From positions 37,042,611-37,106,610 of the forward strand of contig NC_092576.1 of the NCBI RefSeq assembly GCF_037975245.1: a DNA stretch of 64,000 bases, given 5' to 3'. Below the pieces are notes generated by a model. That model searched no databases. It was not told the origin of the DNA and was given only the letters and a program-made list of their open reading frames with translations. A program made the position numbers and the translations under genes. Every line of letters begins with the position of its first letter. Position 1 is the stretch's first letter. This document shows, in pieces, positions 49,451 through 60,900 of the stretch. The DNA comes from Apostichopus japonicus (Eukaryota; Echinodermata; Holothuroidea; Aspidochirotida; Stichopodidae).

Positions 49451-50121
49451 TAATTAATGGTGACAAAAAACAGCCGCTCGAAGTGTCATTCCGTCCACCC
49501 ACAGTTTTGACATACTGTCCTTATAACATCATTGTCTTCTTTTAATCGCTGCTACCTTCAGCCAGGCCACGAGGTGGTAGTATACGGTGGTTAAAGTTGA
49601 GGTCGCTGTATACTGTACCGATGAACGTCAACAAACAGAAATTACAATAGACCGGTGCGCAGAGCGGGTGGTCATGTCATGACCTTGACATCCAGTTTTC
49701 CTGGGTATACCTAGCCTTGCCGCAAATGATCGCTACATGATGTGATTGGCCATCGAGTCTCACGTGATTGCCTTACGTACCAGACATACGTCATATAGTC
49801 AGTGTTGGCCTATGTTATTGGCTACTGAAACTTACGTGACACAGAATTGATCTGCCTACATTGGACATTTTCTATCGAATCAAGCGGTGTATAAGGAAGA
49901 TGTAGGCGTGGTTAAGGCTTCACTTACAACAGTTACAGCTGTCGATTGGCTATTGAGATGCCCGTAATAATTCTCCCATTTTGGTAAGATGGTAAAACAA
50001 TTTCATGTAACATGAACGGGCTGTAACATTGTCTTTCTTGTGTAAACCCCTTTATCCGAAGAGCACGCGACGTGGAAGAGATAAGCTACAGCACCAGTCT
50101 ATCAACACTATTGCGAACGTG
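49451..50121. other. Element interior, no feature seen
   Basis: Sequence between the tandem repeats and the nested MITE. No exon recognised. Confidence 0.4.
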
Positions 50122-50435
50122 CAGTGGCGTTGTCAGGGTGGCCTGGGGGGGGGGTGGGGGCGGAGGCACTTGCCCTCCCGCCACCAGGTGCCCCCAGATG
50201 AGATTTGGAGTGTCAAAAAATACTCAAACAAAAAATTATAAAGTACTCTAATTCTTAAATTCTCAAAGCAAAAAAATTACTTCAAGTTGCAAAATATAGC
50301 ACCAGATTGCATCTAAGGATCCTTAATTTATAAAACATGTCTCGAGGCGAAATGGTTAATTTTCATTTTATGTATAATGTTGTATCCGTCTAAATTAAAA
50401 AACGTAAATTCAGGAATCCCCTAGCTACGCCATTG
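50122..50435 (+). mobile_element. Small MITE-like insertion with cagtggcgt ends
   Basis: The left end is cagtggcgttgtcagg and the right end ccctagctacgccattg; there is a G run near 50144-50160. No clean target-site duplication is seen. Confidence 0.5.
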
Positions 50436-50479
50436 TGCATGCATATACCCAGTAAACATTTTGACGTCGGACCCAGTAC

Positions 50480-50830
50480 GCATCACACTGGCGGTCCGCT
50501 GGCGTAAAAACGCTGGCGGTAAAACGCTGGAGGTCCGCCAACGGACCGATAGACATTGCTGCTTGGAAAAACCCAGCGTATTGCCGACAGCGGACCAACA
50601 GCGTATCGACGTCGTAAAAAAGCCGGCGGTTACACACTGGAGGTCCGCCAACGGACCGATAGACATTGCTGCTTGGAAAAACCCAGCGTATTGCCGACAG
50701 CGGACCAACAGCGAATCGACGTCGTAAAAAAGCCGGGGTTACACGCTGGAGGTCCGCCAACGGACCGATAGACATTGTTGCTTGGAAAAACCTAGCAGAA
50801 TTCCGACAGGAGACCGACAGCGTAACGCCG
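50480..50830 (+). repeat. Tandem repeat of about 115 bp, three copies, with ggtccgccaacggacc palindrome
   Basis: Units begin near 50525, 50640 and 50748. Each has ggaggtccgccaacggaccg, atagacattgctgcttggaa, acccagcgtattgccgacag and cggaccaacagcg. A diverged single copy lies at about 51100-51185. The open frames on both strands here are products of the repeat. Confidence 0.85.
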
Positions 50831-51715
50831 TAGAAAATTTCCCACAAATATTATGTTATGAAAGTCACTCAGCAATTTACACAAGCTCACATACACATTG
50901 ACCAGCGGGTCTGTCCAAAATCTTAGGTCTCTATGTGAATGTTTAGTTAAAGATGAATTTCTACTAAACTATTTTACCTGTGCTTTTTGTATATATTTGT
51001 TCCTGTGGAGAGAAAAATTAAGAATACTTGGATTTTGTGTACATTAGTATAGGCCAGGTTTAGGTGCGGCTGCATGGGCTAATACGTTATTAGGCAACGG
51101 CTGGTGGTCCGCTAATGGACCGACAGATATTACAGCTGGCTTGTAAGTCCAGCGGAATGCCGACAGCAGTACCGCCGGAGGAAATATTGGATAGCTTTTG
51201 TGCAAAGTTGGCGGGAAGTTACCTTACCACACTGGCACAATTAACAGAATAATATTTTCCTAAAACCTATATTCGCCAATAACTATAAGGTAATTAAAGA
51301 TTGAGCTAACTCAAAGTAGTTAAATTTTGCTTACCATCCAATGTAATATATATTATCATACACTACATAATATTTGAAGGGGAAAAAAAAATACTGATCG
51401 AGCGAGTCTGACGGATACCACATTAAGAAATGTTGGCAAGCGTTCGGGCAAAATGGGCGGGTAATACCCTTAACCACAGGAACACTTACAGAATAATATT
51501 TTCCCAAATTCGAATTCTGAAATAAATATTGAGCAATAACGTTATAAGCGATATCTAAATACTTGAATAAATTTCAACTATCCCAAGAAGTATTTATTAA
51601 TCAACAATTTAGCGTAGTTGAGAGAAAACAGTTCAGAAAACATTTTTCACTGATCGAACGAGCCTAGTATAACCGGCATCCAATCGCTAAACCGCAATGC
51701 TCAGTGTCCTCAGAT

Positions 51716-52163
51716 CAGTGTTACCAGAGTTAGCGTTTTTACACTAGATCTAGCGTTTTTAGTCATTTGTGGGGTTCTAGCGCACGTTTTTTTTTTCTAA
51801 TGTTGGTTAATTCTATCGTTTTTTGCCTAAAACTAGTTAAATTTACCAAAATTGACCACTTTTCAGATTTTTTAGACAAAATTCTTACTTGGCGACCCAT
51901 CCAAATTTATTTTGAGTATTTTTGCCCAATCTTCGGAATTTCCTACCGAAAATTTCCATATTTTTTTCAAATTTTCTGGGTCAGACTATCACTCAAATCA
52001 ACTATTCAAAATCTATTTTGTGATCGGTGACCATTCATCCTACGAATCTGTGCTAAATTGACTCCAAACAACACGAATGTTAGGGAAACTACCATTTAGC
52101 GTTTTCTAGGGTTTTATTTTCGCAAATCTAGCGTTTTCTCGTCAGCTGTCGCTGGTAACGCTG
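51716..52163 (+). mobile_element. hAT-like MITE with cagtgttaccag ends
   Basis: 448 bp; ends cagtgttaccagagttagcg and cgctggtaacgctg, with an exact 8-bp target duplication cctcagat (51708-51715, 52164-52171). The interior repeats a ctagcgtttt motif. Confidence 0.9.
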
Positions 52164-52559
52164 CCTCAGATATAGCAGCTAGTTTGAAAAGCGGTCGCTT
52201 TCGTAATTCTTTACAACTCTTTTGATGTTGGATATCCTGATCTATTCTTTTGAAAGTACTTGCAGTCTGCAGATACAAATTTGCTTAAGGGGTATGTACC
52301 TGTTTTTTCTTACTAAGGGTTGACAGTTGTACATAATTGATTTAGCAAGTATTTGAAGTGACTATTTTTTAAATAAACTTATACGTAATCTAGCGTGCTG
52401 TTGCAATATTTAACGCTGGGACTCATTTTCTCGCTTTGTAATTTATAGGCGTAATGAAATGAGAGCAACTTATTTCACTGTGTTCGTCATTATTTCTTCA
52501 TATGTAACCGCATGTGTGATTCAGTAAAATCTGCAGGTAGACCAATAGCTCTGTTCTGG

Positions 52560-53200
52560 TTATCAAAATACAAACCATTTTTTGTGTAAAAAATATTGTC
52601 AAAGTTATGTTAACTGGTTATGTAAAATGTTATTTAACAAAAACATTACAGTTTGGTTATTAAGATAGAAAACTATCTGTGTAACGATTCTCTTACAGTT
52701 ACATTATAAGTTACATATAATATTTTGTAACAACAAAATTACAATTTGGTTATCAATTTACCAACTCTGTTGTGTAACAATACTATTACAGTTACCTCAC
52801 TACGTTACATAATATTTTGTGGAACAATATCATTACAGTTTGATTATCGAGATGCCAAACATTTTGTTTAACAATTCTGTTATGGTTACATTATTAAGTG
52901 ACGTAAAATATTACAATACGGTTACAAGCTGGTACGTGCACGAGGTTACATGTATGTTACTAAATTATATAACCTAATGTTACAAAACATGTTACATAAC
53001 ATGTTAGGTAACTGGATCATTACTATTATGCAAACATTTTGTGAAACAATTATGTTAACGGTTACTTTATAAGGTGACGTAACATATTACGAAACTGTTA
53101 CAAGCATGTGCGTCCACAAAGTTGCATGTCTGTTTCCGATTTATGTAATGTAACGTTACATAAAATGTATATGTAACTTTCACAAAACCGTTGCATAAAA
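52560..53200 (+). repeat. gttac-rich subterminal repeats, right side
   Basis: Several irregular copies of a ggttatcaa/gatgccaaac...tgtgtaacaattctgttacagttac-like unit, about 80-110 bp apart, with many gttac/gtaac inversions. It parallels the left tract at 48664-49450. Confidence 0.65.
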
Positions 53201-53211
53201 AGTTTGTAGGG

Positions 53212-55470
53212 AACTTCAATCAAAATTTGCAAGCCCCGCCTAAATGATGATGCGCCAATCAAACCTCTCTGTTTTGTTTACGACCGTTCGGCAGTAGTGT
53301 AATGAACATGCTGACATGGGCGGTTGCAGTGATTTTAAGGTATATCGTTCGCGTCATAAGGGTAACAGAAAATAAATTTATTTATTTCGATTGCGACAGC
53401 TTTTCTCTATTAACCCATCTGGTCAGAGTGCACGTAGAATAACAACATTGAATCTACTTCGGAAGTTTGTTTTCCTAAATTCATCATCAAGTCAGGTATT
53501 GTGACTTAAACATAATTTTTTTTTGTTTTTGTTTTTATGTGTTGTGCATATTTCATACTTTAAATTAAGAAGTGCAAATATTGTGAGGGTTTATCGGAAC
53601 ATCAACGCTTCTGTAACATATCCATTCTTCGTTGCGTAGAAAATTTTTACAACAATGAATACAAATATTAATATGTGATTGCATTTGATTTGTACTATAG
53701 CCTTACCTGTAAATTTTACTTACCTTTGACTTTGACTGGTTTCCCAGAACCACTTGTTAGGATTGCATATGATCGGTTGTCATATTTAGAGATATTTATG
53801 CTTCTCTGATTGGTGGAAAGTGAACATGTGATGGTTATATATGCAAACTTTATTTCACCACCGACGGTTTTTCATTGTATGCCAAACCATAACTTTTAAT
53901 AAAAGTAAACTAAATCATCTGTACAGTTGTTATTAACACATTATTGACACGATATCACCAAACTTTAAACCAAGGCCCTACTGGACCGGAGTTGAAGCTA
54001 ATAGACCCGTTTAGAATTGTTCTCTATGGATGTGTGTAAGTGTATAATTGAGCAGGGATGCCTAACTATACGGAACTGGTCGATGAGGGCAATGGACGAT
54101 TCATGTCACACGGCATGGTGGGGACTCACATATGTCCTGACGAGGTATTGGTGTCAGGGAACTTGACCCGCAGCGTCAATAGCCACATTGGACAGAACAA
54201 ACAGTCTATGCAAATTAGGTGAATGCGTGGTGTGTCGGTCACCGTTAATGATGTGCTGTGTAGCTTCCTCATTGTGTTACCACGTGACACCTGTGCACTC
54301 TTTCAGTGCCGTGCGCAAAGGAGCACCTGGGAAATTCCATCTCCTCATATCGTATGTCGGGGAATAATGTTGCAGTCCGGTATTTAAACATTCAGCCAGG
54401 GAAAATTAGTTCACAACTCCGGGTGCACCCCTTCCACCTACCCACCCCTTTTCAACCTCACACAAAATATTAGTTACCATAACATTGGATTTATAAAGAT
54501 ATTAATATAGAACTAACTTATAATTTGAATAAATGCACCATTGCACGTCTAAACTTTGAATTTCTGCTGGATCGGAGATGGGGGGGGGGGGGGGGGAGGT
54601 GTGAAAGGGCCAGTATAACCCTTACATGTGAGTAGGCTTTAAACATGCGATTGAGAAGAGATTTTGAATTTCCCCCACCCCCTGCTAAAACCCCCTGTGT
54701 GCTTCCTAACTGGTTGTAAGTGTCGTGTCGTTCAGACGAACAATACATTGTTAAAGTGGTGTTACATAGATGTGTGACTGTTTGAGAGAGAGTAAATTCA
54801 TTTAACTACCTAAACCACCTGTCAAAACACAAATAACTTGACTCTTACGTCATGCAATGAAAGCATTTTGCATAGTTTCACAGGTATAGCATTCAGGGAG
54901 TGAGGGCGGGGTCCTACCGTTTTCCAAAGTATATCCTTCCAGTCCATTCCTTCGCCATTCCCTCATCCCCCTCCCCGTCCCCCCCCCCCCCCTCTGCCCC
55001 ATTCGTCAATACTGATTGTTCTTATACAACGGACATGGATTGGTTACAAAGCCAAGAAACGCCCTGAGAAAATACTACATCCCCGGATGTCTTGTATACC
55101 CACTTTTTGTCATTGATGACTCCTATATTTCTAATACATAAATGTACATCTAATGATGTACATAAATACACAGGCTACATACATAATATAAACATACGTG
55201 ACGTACATTTATATATACATAGGCTATGTACAGAAGACACTTGGAAGTTATGTAATAACTGTTCATCGTAGCCATAGACAAAATGAAACAAATGGAAAAT
55301 GAAAATGAAGTAAATCCAATCTGATTGTATTACATCCAACACAAAAGATAACTTAAACATAATGCTAGAAAGTGTTTTATATTTGACGTCACTTATATAA
55401 AAAAAAAACAGCGGTACACAGTTTTAAAGACGTGATCTCATTGGTCGAACTGCTCAATACAAGTTTTTTT
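53212..55470. other. Intergenic sequence, no gene seen
   Basis: Contains the right flank of the element at 53212-53255 and poly-G/poly-C runs (54580-54596, 54978-54992). No exon with convincing splice sites or motif. Confidence 0.45.
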
Positions 55471-55471
55471 C

Positions 55472-56037
55472 AAGGCCAAGGCGTAGGGAGAACATTTCGG
55501 AGGGTTGGGGGGGGGGGGGGGAAGCAGTTGAGGAACATCAAGAAACATACAATGTTTCATAGTGATGCTTTTTGCTATGCGCATATACCAGAGCCGTTTT
55601 AAAGAATATTTCATTGCGTTAGCTGGCGTGTAGCTTAGCAAGGACATTTATTTTGCCAAAAAAATGCCTCCCAGATTAAAAGAAATGCCGCACTTCCCAG
55701 GACCTGTAAGTTGCATCTTAACATTCTTAATTTTGAGATCTCACCTTTAGAAATTTACAAAACAAGCACGATCTTGCATATATGTGATGAGCGGTTAAAA
55801 TTAATCCTGTGTTCTTTTCGAACGACATTCCTGAAAATACGTGCCTAGATTCTTGTAATTGCACTCTACTTACTAATGAAATCGGAATAAATGATATGAA
55901 CATTTCGCTATAACTAACTGAAATAGCGCATACTATCTCCAAGCGTTCACATAATCATATGCCTCCTTTCTTTGTGGAAGTGAAAATCTAAGGGGCTGTT
56001 GACCCCCCCCCCCCCCCAATCCGCACGCTACGGCCTT
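55472..56037. mobile_element. Possible degenerate hAT-like element
   Basis: Starts caaggccaaggcgtagggag and ends cgcacgctacggccttg, a loose inverted repeat. The interior at 55660-55730 is the inverse of a block at 43330-43400 (cttacaggtcctgggaag / aatgcctcccaga). No target duplication is visible. Confidence 0.4.
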
Positions 56038-56649
56038 GCTAAATCCCTAAATTATTTCGACAGTATTTATTTTGATGAAGTATGGTGTAATGATGTGGAC
56101 CGTCTGATCACCTCTATTTACCAATTCGCGAGGTTTCATTAGTTGAAGGTTGCTTAAGGAAATGCAATGTTATAACGTTGAACATTTCGCAGAGTAATTG
56201 ATGCGCCGGATACAAGGTGGCAACAAATCGTTTTGCAAACGTTATAATTTTATATTTCGTAGAAATCGAAATGTTCTTCTCAGAGTCTAGAAATGTATGT
56301 TTTTTTTTGTTTTTTGTGATGGGATGGTTGTATGAGCTTCTGTACGTGGGACGTGAAATTTTGCATGTAAAAGGACAATCCATTTCCCCGGCTTTAACAT
56401 GAATGCAAATGCATAATTCGTGTTTAAAGACTGCACGCTTTAGCAAACATTCTCTTGGTCATTATTTGAAGACGTAACTTTTATCACGTGAGGATCATTA
56501 TGTTTATATCCATATAGCTAAACTGAAGCATGCAGCTACAACCAGTTGTATAATTACAGCAAGTTTGTTTTCCCATAATTTGTTACCCTTTGGGCGTTCT
56601 ATAACGAACAACTTCGATCGAACAAAAAATATTGTTTTATTACGTCATA

Positions 56650-57065
56650 GGCCAATGTTTATGTTTGTCTGTATGGTGCAATCAGGCAGTTACGACCACT
56701 GTAGTGTACTGTAGATCAGTGGTTACGACTGTACTTTATCCCGGTACTACTATGGAAGATACCCCACGATACTACGATAGCGCTTGATTAGTGATTTGTG
56801 AAGCTTGTAATATATAAGTAACCTTCACTTTCACTTAAAACATATTCGCCTTTGCTGAGGATATGTTGGGCTAACAGTTACTAATAAAAATAACGTTAAC
56901 TCTTTCACTCGCCTACTGACTATGCCTGGCCTAGCCTACATCTAGACTAGGCCGATACGGTGAGTAGGCTGTACAGATACTAGTTCAGCGAGCAGCTACG
57001 CTACGCACAAGAATAACGGTAACGGATAGTGCATTCACAGTACTAAAGAACAGGCTGAATTAGCA
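56650..57065 (+). repeat. Segment upstream of ATG101, duplicated at 613-1003
   Basis: Direct copy of 613-1003 as described there. It lies about 0.9 kb upstream of the ATG101 start codon and so overlaps its likely promoter or first untranslated exon. Confidence 0.75.
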
Positions 57066-57399
57066 TAGCATCTGTAGCGTTAAGTTACGTTGACACTTTG
57101 CTAGTGTTTGTAGTAAGGAAGTCTACCGTTTCTGATCATAGTCCTAGTAGAAACATTCAAAATCAAATGTAAAATATTGGTTGGCCTAAGTTAGGTCTAG
57201 CAGTTACAGGATAGGCCTAGCCCTGCTAGAACTAGAGTATTTTAACCTTTGCTATTGAATAATGTGTATACTGCAGTTTAAGATGTGTTCAGCTCTCATA
57301 ATGGGAGAAAGTGGTAGGGAGAAAGGCTTCAAAAGAAATAAATGTTCATGTATATACTGCTCTGTAATATGGCTGGCTTTTCTGATATTTCTTCTCATC

Positions 57400-57735
57400 A
57401 GCGTGTGTATTTTTATGAGAAGTAGAAGAGTGTTTTAGTATAGATGTGTAGGGTATAGTATCATAATGGCCCACAAGGTATGCTGTAGGCCACTGGTGGG
57501 ATGAATATAGATATGTAGGACTGTATCTTTATGAGAAGTAGAAGAGTGTTTTTAGTATAGATGTGTAGGGTATTGGATCAAAATGACTCACAAGGTATGT
57601 TGTAGGCCACTGGTGGGATGACTCTTGATATGTACCTGTATCTTTATAGAGAAGTAGAAGAGTGTTTTTAGTATAGATGTGTAGGGTATAGGATCATAAC
57701 AACTCATAAGGTTTGTTGTAGGCCACTGATAAGTA
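57400..57735 (+). repeat. Three-copy tandem repeat, period about 120 bp
   Basis: Each copy has agaagtagaagagtgttttta-like, gtatagatgtgtagggtat and cacaaggtatgttgtaggcc followed by actggtgggatga. Copies start near 57418, 57535 and 57653. Confidence 0.85.
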
Positions 57736-57998
57736 CATTTGGAATGTACTACAATCATGGTTGCTGTCAATAATTTTGGTTAAAATTTATCCTTACAAAT
57801 GAAGTTTACAGTAAATCTCATTAATGGAATCTCTTCTTATTTGATAGCCCTGTTTATTACTTACTGTTATGTAATTCCTAGATGTTTTCTACCATGTTTA
57901 TGTCTGCAAGTATTTATTATTTTTTTCCACTCTTTTATTGCAGCACAGTTTACTCAGACTTACAGGGCTAGCAGTGGAGAAGAACACTTAATAGAAGG

Positions 57999-60900
57999 AT
58001 GAATGCCAGATCTCAAGTCTTTGAACTAGTAAGATAACAATAAATTGATTTAATTGGTTGTTATTAAACCTGCTTAGGAGTTACTACTAGGTGATGTAAA
58101 TAACACAATATACAGTACCATGATACTGTTGACTGTAAGTCATTTCAAAGCATTACAGGTATGAGAGTTAACACATTGACATTGGTAAGTTTGAATGTGC
58201 GCAGTTTTTTAATTGCTTAAAGTAAAAAAAAATGATTCCTTTCTGGATGTACTGTACTGTACATCATCTGCGATTGTTCAGGCCCTCCCTCCCTGGAACT
58301 GACTTTTCATTTTTAGCTCATACCAGCATGCTGGTGTGAGCTATTGTTACAGTGCGGCGTCTATCACTCTATCCGTCAACAATTGGTAAAACCGCTCCCA
58401 CTCGCATAGTGTTTGATGGAATTTCATGAAATTTGGACACAAGGACCATTGGGCATAGGGCCATCAGAGATGGTCCAAAATTTGGGGTCAAAGGTCACCT
58501 GTGGGCCGTAATGGGCCATTTTGTGGAAATACGCAAAATGCTTCTTCTCCTACAGATTCCATGGTACAATGTTGAGGGTTTGTCACGATAGTACTATGGT
58601 AGGGTGTTCATGAATTTGAGATCAAAGATCAACTAGGGGTCTTTTGTGGCCCGGGCCGCGGCCCTATATTTTCAAATTGCTCCTGTTCGTACAGTGTATG
58701 GCCAATTATAATGAAACTTGGTCACAATGTTCCTCGGGATGAGAGTTACGAGGGGTGTTCGGAAAATTGAGGTCAAATGTCATTTAGGGGGTCATTCTTT
58801 GTAATATTTTCAAATATCTCAATCTCCTCAAGATTTTGATGGATCATATTCAAAGTTGAAATGATGATTGTTGGATTGTGTATGAATAAGGTGATGCCTA
58901 ATAATTTTTGGTCAAAAGTTAATTAATTACAATTAATCCCCATTGTTTAAAAAAAATCTGAGCCTTCACTTTTTGCCAAAGCTCCTTTAATTTGTCTCCC
59001 AGTCTCTGCAGTGTTTGTTTACATTTGTGGTAAAGCTCTGCAGAGGTGTTAGTGGAATTAAAGCAGGACTGGGAGTTGTTATTAACTGTTGAACTGTAAG
59101 CATGAGAGCCCTATAGCCAATCAGCACTTGCCGATTCTTAGAAGTCTTTGAGCCTGAGGTATGTAGGCAGCTTGTGAAGTTATATACAGTAGGGAGTGCT
59201 TGTGAAGTTATGTCTCCTAAGGTGGAGGGGAGAAGGTTTAATAGGGTACAGTAGGTCAGTGGTATTGTTTAAGAGAGTGGGTAAAATAGGATTTAAAGGG
59301 GAAAATAGGAATTATAGCCAGTGGTGTGGCCAGGATTCTGCTAACGGAGGGGGGGGGGTATCCCTCATGGGCCCAAAATTGGTTTTGTGGGCCCTACATT
59401 TTTAAGCTCGAAAAGGTATGAGCTTCTGCACTATTGGTGCTCTAGTAAATACCTCCCTGCCATAAGTTACACTGTCCTCAATTAACATGTATGTGAACGG
59501 GATGTACAAAAAGCACCTCGAATGTTGCTTGATAGTTCTGTAGGTTTCAGCAAATGTCGATAGACCATGAAATTATGTTTTCGGCCACCTTTATTTGCAA
59601 CCATATTTAATTTGACTAATGTCGTATCGTGTACAGTTTTGCTTTCTTTTATAACAGACCTGTGGGCCTATTTGAATAACCTTTGGTCTAGGCTATGTTA
59701 CTGTAGGTTAGCTTGTGCTAATTTGAAGTATTGCCATACACGTAACAGGAGGGCCTATATGAATAATGCTATGTTAGGTTAGCTTGTGCTTATTTATTGA
59801 ACTTCCTGGGCTGGTGCTTATTTGTGCAATAAAAGGGTTCACTGCGATTGGGTACTGTAGTTCTTAGCTTTGGAGGGCGCATCGGGACTGGAGGGTCATC
59901 ACATGTTATTCTTTAGTTTATATTTAAATAGACCTGAGATGTCCATCGCTGCTATTATATGTACACTGTGTTGTGGGTATTGACCGTAGCTGCATGTACT
60001 GACTGTGCTATATTGTCAAATTACCGACGGTAGCGAGCTGTGTGTGTATTTTCTGGGATCGATGGTGGTGTCTAACACTTCTGTTACACCTCATTCGAAA
60101 CTAGGTCAGATTATCGGCATGAGACGTTTCAATGTGCGCGATTCTTCACACCCTTCAAGGAGTAAACAGTGGGAGTTCTGTATCATCACATTGAACTAAT
60201 GGTTCTATTGTATGTCCCTTTATGTCAGTGTGAGACACCGCACTGGTCCTAAACACACATTGTTGGTAATTTGTTAGCCCATCCTTCTCACCTTAACCAA
60301 GCTTATAAATGATGTGTTACAAGTACAACAATTTATTGTTTTGCATTGATTTCCATTTTATTGTGGATCTTGTTCTCATTCATTTCTTCTCTTTTTTTCA
60401 GACTGTTGAGAGCAAGCAGCTAGAGGAGGTTGTCAACAGCATATTTCATACCATACTTTTCCACAGAACCACAGGAAAGGTACAGGAACACTTCCAATTT
60501 TACCATTTCTGTGTGTAACACTCTTACTGTAATGAAGACATGTAGTGAGATGTCTGTACATGGACTCATATTACAGTAATTTTGCCTGTACTGAGTTACA
60601 CACATTGTTAATAACACAGAACCACAGGAAAGGTACAGGAAAACTTCCAATTTTCCATTTCTGTGTATACTTGTTATTACTGTACTGTAGACATGTAGTG
60701 AGATGTCTGTACATGTTTGTACCCATATTACAACAATGTTGCCTGTACTGAGTCACACACTTTGTATATAACACAGAACCACAGGAAAGGTACAGGAACA
60801 CTCCCAATTTTCCAATTCTGTGTATAACTTGTTATTATTGTACTGTAGGCATGTAGTGAGATGTCTGTACATGAACTCATATTACAGCAATGTTTCCTGT

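Larger units (their letters stand above)
48636..53211 (+). mobile_element. 4.6-kb element with ccctacaaac ends and gttac-rich subterminal repeats
   Basis: Ends are ccctacaaac (48636-48645) and gtttgtaggg (53202-53211). Left and right flanks are contiguous in a related repeat at 34915-35095, which acts as an empty site. Both subterminal regions (48664-49450 and 52560-53200) are long tracts of gttac-type repeats. I find no coding exon inside, so it is non-autonomous or eroded. Smaller elements have inserted into it. Confidence 0.65.

Noticed and set aside
50421-50847. 140-codon minus-strand frame with repeated ADLQ-type segments
   Set aside because: It follows the 115-bp tandem repeat, and other frames of the same repeat are equally open.
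53061-53160. Possible CRISPR-like spacing in gttac repeats
   Set aside because: Repeats are degenerate, of variable spacing, in eukaryotic transposon sequence, and there are no cas genes.
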